Source: an uncultured Campylobacter sp. (GTDB lineage Bacteria > Campylobacterota > Campylobacteria > Campylobacterales > Campylobacteraceae). From it: a stretch of 5,525 nt of DNA. The translations under genes and the position numbers were made by a program. The notes below the pieces were generated by a model. The model did not search any database, had not been told where the DNA came from, and saw only the letters and a list, made by a program, of their open reading frames with translations. Shown one piece after another: positions 1 to 5,525 of this stretch (position 1 is its first letter; every line of letters starts with the position of its first letter). The stretch lies in contig CAAHEJ010000062.1 in assembly GCA_900772495.1 (NCBI GenBank), forward strand, positions 1 to 5,525. The letters run 5' to 3'.

Positions 1-510
1 GATTTGCTCAAATACGCTAGCACGGACGGGGCTTTGGTGATAAATTCAGGCTGGTTGGGGACGGATTTGAGTAAATTTGCCCTTGATGCACCGCTTGATA
101 ATATACAAAGCAACGCTATAAGGGCGCAAGTGGAGGCTTTGAGTAATTCTAAAACCCCGCAAGGCGAAACTTGGACTTTAAGGGATTTAATCAAACTCAC
201 AGGTATAGGCTGTCAAGGACCTAAAATCGTGGGAAGCGGCGAAAAAGTCGCTGATATTTTGCAAGAATTTGTTGAATTTAGCGATGCAGACGGCTTTAAT
301 CTTGCCTATGCTAGCACGCCCGCAAGTTTTGAAGATGTGGTGAATTTCATCGTGCCACAACTGCAAAAGCGGGGCGTTTATAAAAACGAATACGCCAAAG
401 GCTCATTAAGACAAAAGCTCTTTGGCAAGGGCGACCGCCTAAGTAGTGAGCATATAGGCTCGACTTACCGCGTGGGCGGAGTAAATTCCACAGCAAGGCA
501 AAGGGGGTAA
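1..510 (+). CDS. NtaA/SnaA/DszA-family FMN-dependent monooxygenase, C-terminal part (5' truncated by window edge)
   Basis: The reading frame is open from the first base (GAT) to TAA at 508-510, giving 169 visible codons. Family members run to about 430-460 residues, so roughly the last 40% is present and the start lies outside the window; the TTG at position 4 is internal. Visible family features, numbered from the first visible codon, are the GWLGTDLSKFALDAPL segment (17-32), the VGSGEKVADIL segment (77-87) that precedes the last barrel strand, DGFNLAY (97-103), and the closing VPQLQKRGVYKNEY plus GSLRQKLFG block (118-142). The family belongs to the bacterial luciferase-like (LLM) TIM barrels and comprises cytoplasmic two-component oxygenases that use FMNH2 from a separate reductase. 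Known substrates include nitrilotriacetate, dibenzothiophene sulfone and S-(2-succino)cysteine derivatives. The substrate here cannot be told. The gene ends 1 nt before the ATP-grasp gene. Family confidence is high; exact function is unknown. Confidence 0.9.
   Translation, partial: DLLKYASTDGALVINSGWLGTDLSKFALDAPLDNIQSNAIRAQVEALSNSKTPQGETWTLRDLIKLTGIGCQGPKIVGSGEKVADILQEFVEFSDADGFNLAYASTPASFEDVVNFIVPQLQKRGVYKNEYAKGSLRQKLFGKGDRLSSEHIGSTYRVGGVNSTARQRG
501..507 (+). promoter_or_regulatory. Shine-Dalgarno for the ATP-grasp gene
   Basis: AAGGGGG lies inside the last codons of the upstream monooxygenase gene, 4 nt before the ATG at 512. It supports that start and implies translational coupling, because the ribosome terminates at 510 almost on top of the next start codon. 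Confidence 0.7.
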
Positions 511-511
511 G

Positions 512-1489
512 ATGCTGTATAATGACTTAGAGCAGGGCATTTACATTTTACACGAAAATGAAGAATGGCTACCGCCCTTTCGCGAGGCTTTTGCGCGTGC
601 TGGGCTGAATTTTGGGGAGATTGATTTAAGCAAGGGCGCGATAAATTTAGACAAAGAGCCGCCAAAGGGCGTTTTTTGGAGCAGAATGTCCGCTTCTTCG
701 CACACTCGCGGACACGCCTTTGCTAAGGATTATGCGCGTGCCATTTTTGCGTGGCTGGCTCGTTATAACAGACGCATTGTTAATCCTTTAAGCGTTTTGG
801 AGCTAGAAGTAAGCAAGGTAGCGCAGTATTTAGCCTTAAATTCAGCGGGCTTTCGCACGCCCAAAACCTTAGCCGCCTTTGGTAAGGCTGATTTGCGCGA
901 GCTTGCACGAAACTTGCAAACGCCTTTTATCATAAAGCACAATCAAGGCGGAAAGGGGCTTGGCGTGCGGCTTTTTGAAAGTTTTGCTGAGTTTGAAAAA
1001 TGCCTAAATTCAAGCGAATTTGAGCAAAGTGCTGATGGCATTTATTTAGCGCAAGAGTATATAAAGAGCAAAGCCCCTTTCATCACGCGCATAGAATTTA
1101 TAGCGGGTAAATTTCACTATGCTGTGCGTGTGGATACGAGCGATGGAGGCTTTGAGCTTTGTCCTGCTGAGGCTTGCGAGATAGAACGAAAGCCAAAATT
1201 AGCCGCCGCCGCTTGTGATATAGGGGCGAAATTCAGCTTACGCGATGAGATTAAGGCTGAATTTCCGCTTGTTAAAAAGCTAGAAAACTTTTTGCAAGCT
1301 CACAAAATCGAAATAGCAGGAGTTGAGTTCATCGAAAATTCACAAAATGAACTCGTGGTTTATGACATAAACACCAACACAAACTACAACAAAACCCTTG
1401 AAGATGCACTTCGCGCACAGGGCTTGCAAGGTGCAGCAGATAGGGTAGTGGAGTTTTTAAATGCTGAATTTCAAAAGGAGGTCAAATGA
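512..1489 (+). CDS. ATP-grasp ligase, RimK/glutathione-synthetase-like, substrate unknown
   Basis: This 325-residue cytoplasmic protein has the layout of an ATP-grasp carboxylate-amine/thiol ligase, an enzyme that activates a carboxylate as an acyl phosphate with ATP and joins it to a nucleophile. A short N-terminal domain (about 1-95) contains an unusual polar motif, SRMSASSHTRGH (57-68). A helix around 97-112 (LELEVSKVAQYLALNSAG) leads into the ATP-grasp fold. K142 in FIIKH and the glycine-rich loop QGGKGLGV (145-152) fit the nucleotide-binding lysine and phosphate loop. E182 in QEYI fits the adenine-binding hinge, R193 lies in TRIEF, and VEFIEN (271-276) followed by YDINTNTNYN (284-293) fits the Mg-binding acidic and asparagine residues. 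The catalytic core therefore looks intact. It is not RimK, GshB or Ddl by any signature I can recognise. Placed between two flavin monooxygenases, with a 1-nt gap before it and a 4-nt overlap after it, it probably acts on the same metabolite or its product; this is inference. Confidence 0.85.
   Translation: MLYNDLEQGIYILHENEEWLPPFREAFARAGLNFGEIDLSKGAINLDKEPPKGVFWSRMSASSHTRGHAFAKDYARAIFAWLARYNRRIVNPLSVLELEVSKVAQYLALNSAGFRTPKTLAAFGKADLRELARNLQTPFIIKHNQGGKGLGVRLFESFAEFEKCLNSSEFEQSADGIYLAQEYIKSKAPFITRIEFIAGKFHYAVRVDTSDGGFELCPAEACEIERKPKLAAAACDIGAKFSLRDEIKAEFPLVKKLENFLQAHKIEIAGVEFIENSQNELVVYDINTNTNYNKTLEDALRAQGLQGAADRVVEFLNAEFQKEVK
1475..1482 (+). promoter_or_regulatory. Near-perfect Shine-Dalgarno for the second LLM monooxygenase
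   Basis: AAGGAGGT lies within the last codons of the ATP-grasp gene, 3 nt before the ATG at 1486, which itself overlaps the TGA at 1487-1489 (ATGA). It fixes the downstream start and indicates coupled, efficient translation of the oxygenase. Confidence 0.8.
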
Positions 1490-2508
1490 AATTTGCGTAT
1501 TGGAGTCCCGTTTTTGGGAGCTGGTTAAGAAATGTTGATGATGATAGCACGAAATGCTCGTGGGATTATATCAAAGAGTTGGCTTTGGAGGCTGAGGATT
1601 TGGGCTATGCGCTCACTCTTGTGCCAGAGCTTTACCTAAACGACATAAAAGGGCATAAAGCCCCTTGTTTAGACGCTTGGGCGGTGGCAACGGCTTTGGC
1701 AGCTTGCACGAAAAAAATCGAAATTCTAGCAGCCTTGCGCCCACAATACCATCAAGTAGCGCTCACAGCAAAGGAGTTAAGCACGCTGGCTCAAATTTCA
1801 AATTATCGTTTTAGCGTAAATTTAGTGTCGGCTTGGTGGGAAGAAGAAGCAAGGCAGTATGGCATAAAATTTGACGCACACGATGAAAGATACGAGCTTT
1901 TAAGTGAGTATGCGGCGGTGCTGAAAGGCTTTTGGAGCAAGAGTCCTTTTTCTCACAAGGGCAAAATCTATGAATTTAAGGACTCATTTAATGAGCCAAA
2001 GCCCGCAAAAGCCCCATTTATCTACGCTGGCGGAGAGAGCGAAAAGGGTAGGGCGGCTATAACTGAATTTGCGGACTTTTACTTAATGCACGGAGGCACG
2101 CCGCAAGAAATAGCCGAGAAAATCGCCGATATGAAAGAGCGTAAAAAGCGTGCAGGACTTGGCGAATTTAAGGGCTTTGGAATGGCTGCTTATGTGATTT
2201 TAAGAGACACAGAAGAAGAAGCAAAACGCGAATTTGAACGCATTATCAACATAAAAGACGAGAGTGCTTATAAAAATTCTTATGATGATTTTACGGGCAA
2301 CTCGAATTTAGATGTTGAGATAAGCAAAGAAGAATACAGCGTTTCAAACCGCGGACTTCGTCCAAGACTCATAGGCACCGCCGAACAAATCGCGGCAAAG
2401 GTAAAAGAGTATGAAAAAGCTGGACTTAATCTCATCATCATTCAATGTGCAAATATGAAAGAAGAGTTAAGAGACATTGCTACCAAGCTTTTTCCGCTCT
2501 TAAAATAA
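1486..2508 (+). CDS. LLM-class flavin-dependent monooxygenase, SsuD/SfnG-like
   Basis: This 340-residue protein has the length and pattern of the alkanesulfonate/dimethylsulfone monooxygenase branch of luciferase-like TIM barrels, which use FMNH2 and O2 to cleave C-S bonds. The N-terminus KFAYWSPVFG (2-11) resembles SfnG. C61 followed by DAW (63-65) matches the SCEDAW site of SsuD, and AALRP (82-86) is shared with SsuD. NLVSAWW (112-118) and AHDERY (131-136) are closest to SfnG. GGESEKGR (182-189) fits the FMN-phosphate loop, and RGLRPRLIG (289-297) with KLFPLLK (334-340) matches the SsuD C-terminal end. Against E. coli SsuD as I remember it, the R226 and H228 positions in FGIRLHVI appear here as A234 and Y236 in FGMAAYVI, so true alkanesulfonate specificity is doubtful. 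It overlaps the ATP-grasp gene by 4 nt and is the last gene before a stem-loop. No flavin reductase is visible; one may lie upstream of the window. Family is sure, substrate is open. Confidence 0.88.
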   Translation: MKFAYWSPVFGSWLRNVDDDSTKCSWDYIKELALEAEDLGYALTLVPELYLNDIKGHKAPCLDAWAVATALAACTKKIEILAALRPQYHQVALTAKELSTLAQISNYRFSVNLVSAWWEEEARQYGIKFDAHDERYELLSEYAAVLKGFWSKSPFSHKGKIYEFKDSFNEPKPAKAPFIYAGGESEKGRAAITEFADFYLMHGGTPQEIAEKIADMKERKKRAGLGEFKGFGMAAYVILRDTEEEAKREFERIINIKDESAYKNSYDDFTGNSNLDVEISKEEYSVSNRGLRPRLIGTAEQIAAKVKEYEKAGLNLIIIQCANMKEELRDIATKLFPLLK

Positions 2509-2516
2509 AAATTTTT

Positions 2517-2547
2517 ATTAAAGGCTTACCAAATTTAAGCCTTTAAT
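2517..2547 (+). terminator. Stem-loop after the oxygenase operon, probable terminator
   Basis: A perfect 12-bp inverted repeat, ATTAAAGGCTTA (2517-2528) and TAAGCCTTTAAT (2536-2547), encloses a 7-nt loop. It begins 9 nt after the TAA of the second monooxygenase gene. The following GCTATAATTTTAATTTT is T-rich but not an uninterrupted T tract, and the stem has only four G-C pairs, so termination may be partial. The right arm ends 2 nt before the metE -10 hexamer, so the palindrome could instead, or in addition, be an operator. Confidence 0.6.
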
Positions 2548-2576
2548 GCTATAATTTTAATTTTGAAAGGACAAAA
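2547..2576 (+). promoter_or_regulatory. metE promoter (extended -10) and ribosome binding site
   Basis: TGCTATAAT at 2547-2555 is an extended -10 element with a consensus TATAAT hexamer (2550-2555). Campylobacter vegetative promoters usually lack a conserved -35 box, and none is evident here because that region is the stem-loop. Transcription would start near 2562, leaving a leader of about 15 nt. AAAGGA (2566-2571) sits 5 nt before the ATG at 2577 as the Shine-Dalgarno. The leader is too short for a riboswitch or attenuator, so any methionine-dependent control should act on initiation. Confidence 0.7.
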
Positions 2577-4844
2577 ATGCAAAATTCAGTGATTGCTTAC
2601 CCAAGAATAGGCGCTTTAAGGGAGCTTAAATTCGCCATTGAGAAGTATTTTAAGAAAGAAAGCTCAAAAGATGAGCTTTTCCACACAGCAAAAGAGTTGC
2701 GCAAAGTGCATTGGCAGGCGCAAAAGAACGCTCAGATAGACTTTATCTCGTGCAATGACTTTTCATTTTATGATAATGTCTTAGACGCAGCCGCGCTTTT
2801 TAATGTCGTAGCTAAACGCTACAAGGCTTTGAATTTAGAGCCTTTGGACGAGTATTTTGCGATGGCAAGGGGTTATCAAGGCGCAAACGGCGACACCACA
2901 GCTTTGGCGATGAAAAAGTGGTTTAACACAAACTACCATTATCTCGTGCCAGAGTGCGATGATGCCACGCTTATCAAGCTTAATGCCACAAAGATTTTAA
3001 GCGAATACGATGAGGCAAAGGCTTTGGGTATAGAGCCAAAAGTAGCACTTACGGGGCTTTTTACCTTTTACAAGCTCATAAATTTCGCTGATGAGGCGAC
3101 TAAAACGCAGGCAAAGGCTAAACTCATCGAAGCTTACGGGCTTTTGCTTGACACGCTTAATCAAAAAGGCGTAAAATGGGTGCAGTTTGACGAGCCTTAT
3201 TTGGTTTATGATTTGAGCGCAAGTGATATCGCGCTTTTCAAAGAGATTTACACCGCTGTGCTTGCTCAAAAAGCAGGGCTTAAAATTTTAGTGCAAACTT
3301 ATTTTGGCGATGTGCGCGACATTTATGAGACTTTATGTAGCCTAAATTTTGACGGCATAGGGCTTGATTTTATCGAGGGCAAAGAGAGTTTAAATCTCAT
3401 CAAAAAGGGCTATTTAGCCGATAAATTGCTTTTTGCTGGGCTTGTAAATGGCAAAAATATCTACAAAAACAACTACGCTAAAACGCTGAATTTGCTTGGC
3501 GAAATTCAAAAATTTGCCAAAAATGTGGTGCTAAATACGAGCTGTTCTTTGTTGCATAGCCCCTACACCATAAAAAACGAGCAAAAATTAGACAAAAAAT
3601 ACCTTGCTCATTTTGCCTTTGCCGAGCAAAAATTAGATGAGTTAAGAGAGCTTAAAGAAATCGCTCAAAGTGCTGATTATAAGGACAATGTGCTTTATAA
3701 AAACAATGTTGCTTTGTTTGAAAACAAGCCAAATCGCGACAACAAAAAAGTGCAAGAAAGAGTGGAGAATTTGCAGGATAAAGACTACAAACGCTTGCCC
3801 GAATTCAAAGAAAGGCAAAAAATTCAAAAAGAAGTGCTGAATTTACCGCTTTTGCCAACCACAACCATAGGTTCGTTTCCCCAAACGCCAGATGTTAGAA
3901 GCAACCGCCTTGCCTTTAAACAAGCTAAAATCAACGCCGCTCAATACACTGAATTTAATCAAGTCAAAATCAAAGAGTGCATAAAACTGCAAGAAGAAAT
4001 CGGGCTTGATGTGCTAGTTCACGGCGAATTTGAGCGCAATGATATGGTGGAGTATTTTGGCGAGAGCTTGGAGGGCTTTTTATTTACGCAAAATGGTTGG
4101 GTGCAAAGCTACGGCACAAGGTGCGTAAAGCCACCTGTGGTGTGGGGAGATGTCGCACGCACAAAGCCTATGACGGTTTCGTGGAGTGAATTTGCCCAAA
4201 AACAAAGCGATAAAATCGTAAAAGGAATGCTTACAGGACCTGTAACGATTTTGAATTGGAGTTTTCCGCGTGAGGATATAAGTTTGCGCGAAAGCACGCT
4301 GCAAATTGCTTTGGCGATACGCGATGAGGTGCTAGACCTTGAAAAAGCGGGCATTAAAATCGTGCAGATTGATGAGGCTGCCTTGCGCGAGAAGTTGCCT
4401 TTGAGGAAGAGTGATTGGCATAGTGAGTATTTAAGCTGGGCGATTCCAGCCTTTAATCTCGTGCATAGCGGCGTTAGAGCGGACACGCAAATTCATACAC
4501 ATATGTGTTATAGCGAATTTAACGACATTATCAAAGAAATTGATGCTATGGATGCTGATGTCATCAGCTTTGAGGCGAGTCGTTCAAATTTAGAATTGCT
4601 TGATGCCTTAAAGGCGGCAAAATTCCAAACCGAAGTGGGACCGGGCGTTTATGACATTCACAGCCCGCGCGTGCCAAGTGTAAGCGAGCTTGAAAGCACT
4701 ATACGCAAGATTTTAGACAAGTTGCCAAAGGAGCAAATTTGGATAAATCCTGATTGTGGGCTTAAAACAAGAGGCTACAAAGAAGTGGTTGAAAGCCTTA
4801 AAAATATGGTTGAAGCCACTAAAAATGCGCGAAAAAGCCTGTAA
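2577..4844 (+). CDS. metE: Cobalamin-independent methionine synthase (5-methyltetrahydropteroyltriglutamate--homocysteine methyltransferase)
   Basis: MetE transfers the methyl group of 5-methyltetrahydropteroyl-triglutamate to homocysteine, the last step of methionine synthesis, without vitamin B12. At 755 residues it matches the usual length (E. coli 753) and is intact. The N-terminal barrel opens with YPRIGALRELKFAIEKY (8-24) and contains KKWFNTNYHY with K114 as the likely folate-tail lysine. The C-terminal catalytic barrel starts at TTTIGSFPQT, with I431-G432-S433 at the methionine site, E484 in HGEFERNDM, W561 in NWSFPRED and D599 and E605 in QIDEAALREKL. Zinc ligands are H642 and C644 (HMC), E666 (FEASRS) and C727 (NPDCG); H695 in YDIHSPRVP is the expected proton donor. 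These fit E. coli numbering with an offset of 0 or 1. The ATG has AAAGGA 5 nt upstream and its own promoter. metF follows after 29 nt and supplies the methyl-folate. The protein resembles Campylobacter MetE throughout. Confidence 0.98.
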   Translation: MQNSVIAYPRIGALRELKFAIEKYFKKESSKDELFHTAKELRKVHWQAQKNAQIDFISCNDFSFYDNVLDAAALFNVVAKRYKALNLEPLDEYFAMARGYQGANGDTTALAMKKWFNTNYHYLVPECDDATLIKLNATKILSEYDEAKALGIEPKVALTGLFTFYKLINFADEATKTQAKAKLIEAYGLLLDTLNQKGVKWVQFDEPYLVYDLSASDIALFKEIYTAVLAQKAGLKILVQTYFGDVRDIYETLCSLNFDGIGLDFIEGKESLNLIKKGYLADKLLFAGLVNGKNIYKNNYAKTLNLLGEIQKFAKNVVLNTSCSLLHSPYTIKNEQKLDKKYLAHFAFAEQKLDELRELKEIAQSADYKDNVLYKNNVALFENKPNRDNKKVQERVENLQDKDYKRLPEFKERQKIQKEVLNLPLLPTTTIGSFPQTPDVRSNRLAFKQAKINAAQYTEFNQVKIKECIKLQEEIGLDVLVHGEFERNDMVEYFGESLEGFLFTQNGWVQSYGTRCVKPPVVWGDVARTKPMTVSWSEFAQKQSDKIVKGMLTGPVTILNWSFPREDISLRESTLQIALAIRDEVLDLEKAGIKIVQIDEAALREKLPLRKSDWHSEYLSWAIPAFNLVHSGVRADTQIHTHMCYSEFNDIIKEIDAMDADVISFEASRSNLELLDALKAAKFQTEVGPGVYDIHSPRVPSVSELESTIRKILDKLPKEQIWINPDCGLKTRGYKEVVESLKNMVEATKNARKSL

Positions 4845-4873
4845 ATTTAGGTTTTTAGCATAAAAGGGCGAGT

Positions 4874-5525
4874 ATGCAAGGCAAACAGAGCTTTTCTTTT
4901 GAGATTTTTCCGCCACGAAAAGATGACGGCATAGAAAAAATTTACACCACACTTGCCGAGCTTGCGCCCTTGCGCCCAAATTTCATCAGCGTAACATTTG
5001 GAGCTGGGGGCAGTGCGAATTCAAAAGGCACGCTAGACATTGCTAGTCTTGTTAAAGATAAATACGAAGTGCCTAGCATAGTGCATTTGCCTTGCATTCA
5101 TCAAAGCAAAGAGCAAATTTTAGCCATTTTAGCTGAGTGCAAAAAGCGAAATTTAAAGAAAATCCTTGCCTTGCGTGGGGACATTGTCGAGGGCAAGCCT
5201 GTGAGTAAGGACTTTGAATTTGCTAGTGATTTGGTGCGCTTTATCAAAGAAAATGGCGATTTTGAGGTGTTTGCGGCGTGTTATCCTGAAAAGCACAACG
5301 AGGCAAAAAGCGTTGTGGAGGACATTCACAACCTTAAAATAAAAGTAGATAGCGGTGTAAGCACACTTTTGACACAACTTTTTTTCAGCAATGATGATTT
5401 CTACCGCTTTAAAGAAGCCTGCGAACTAGCAAAGATAAGCGTGCCGATATATGCGGGCATTATGCCTGTGGCAAACAAACGCCAAGTGCTTAAAATAACG
5501 AGCATTAGCGGGGCGAAAATCCCGC
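4874..5525 (+). CDS. metF: 5,10-methylenetetrahydrofolate reductase, N-terminal part (cut by right edge)
   Basis: MetF is the FAD enzyme that reduces 5,10-methylene-tetrahydrofolate to 5-methyl-tetrahydrofolate, the methyl donor for MetE. The frame is open from ATG 4874 to the window end, giving 217 codons of an expected 280-300, so the C-terminal quarter is missing only because the window stops. Signatures are FEIFPPR (9-15) with E10 at the position of catalytic E28 of E. coli MetF, TFGAGGS at about 42-48, HLPCIH at about 75-80, ALRGD with D103 matching E. coli D120, and LLTQLFF with Q168 matching Q183. YAGIMPV near the edge is also typical. AAAAGGG (4862-4868) lies 5 nt before the ATG and supports this start. 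The 29-nt gap after metE has no convincing promoter or terminator, so metE and metF are probably one transcript. Confidence 0.96.
   Translation, partial: MQGKQSFSFEIFPPRKDDGIEKIYTTLAELAPLRPNFISVTFGAGGSANSKGTLDIASLVKDKYEVPSIVHLPCIHQSKEQILAILAECKKRNLKKILALRGDIVEGKPVSKDFEFASDLVRFIKENGDFEVFAACYPEKHNEAKSVVEDIHNLKIKVDSGVSTLLTQLFFSNDDFYRFKEACELAKISVPIYAGIMPVANKRQVLKITSISGAKIP

Noticed and set aside
480..520. Frameshift joining the first monooxygenase to the ATP-grasp protein
   Set aside because: The first protein ends after the full family C-terminal block, and the second starts with its own Shine-Dalgarno and ATG. These are two separate genes with a 1-nt gap.
2509..2576. Possible SAM riboswitch, T-box or other RNA leader before metE
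   Set aside because: The gap is only 68 nt and the -10 box is about 22 nt before the start codon, leaving a leader of about 15 nt. The stem-loop lies upstream of the transcription start, so it is not in the metE mRNA.
4109..4486. Reverse-strand open frame of 125 codons inside metE
   Set aside because: It lies wholly within the conserved MetE catalytic barrel, is Cys/Ser-rich with no recognisable domain, and has no promoter or ribosome site of its own. The same applies to the shorter reverse-strand frames at 465-665, 2997-3269, 3642-3827, 4080-4304, 4713-4979 and 5153-5377.
4856..4861. TAGCAT as a -10 box for a separate metF promoter
   Set aside because: It is a weak match without a TG extension, lies only 12 nt before the start codon and overlaps the ribosome binding region. 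Read-through from metE explains metF better.
1..5525. CRISPR array, tRNA/rRNA, insertion sequence or phage element
   Set aside because: No direct-repeat arrays, tRNA-like folds, transposase or integrase motifs or terminal inverted repeats were seen. Short recurring words such as GCTAGCAC (17 and 310 regions) are coincidental within coding sequence.

Overview
The window looks like chromosomal DNA from a Campylobacterota member, most likely Campylobacter. The MetE protein, the metE-metF gene pair and the short AT-rich intergenic DNA with a TGCTATAAT-type promoter resemble what I remember of Campylobacter jejuni. Hand-counted 60-base rows range from about 35 to 52% G+C, richer than C. jejuni itself, so a higher-GC relative is more likely. 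The species call is inference. All five genes lie on the + strand and nearly every base is coding.

Region 1 (1-2508) is a tightly packed three-gene block. It holds the C-terminal part of an NtaA/SnaA/DszA-family flavin-dependent monooxygenase, a RimK/glutathione-synthetase-like ATP-grasp ligase, and a second luciferase-like (LLM) monooxygenase of the SsuD/SfnG type. The gaps are 1 nt and then a 4-nt ATGA overlap, each with a strong Shine-Dalgarno sequence inside the preceding gene, so the three are almost certainly co-translated. The start of the operon lies off the left edge. Both oxygenase families typically use FMNH2 from a partner reductase to cleave C-S or C-N bonds in small organic molecules. 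A ligase between them suggests a defined pathway whose substrate cannot be read from sequence.

Region 2 (2509-2576) is a 68-nt gap with a perfect 12-bp stem-loop, an extended -10 promoter directly behind it and the metE ribosome binding site. It separates the oxygenase operon from the methionine genes.

Region 3 (2577-5525) holds metE (cobalamin-independent methionine synthase, complete, all zinc ligands present) and, 29 nt later, metF (methylenetetrahydrofolate reductase, cut by the right edge). MetF makes the methyl-folate that MetE uses to methylate homocysteine. If the upstream oxygenases release sulfur from organosulfur compounds, the whole window would be a sulfur-scavenging and methionine-synthesis neighbourhood. 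That link rests on gene position and family membership only.
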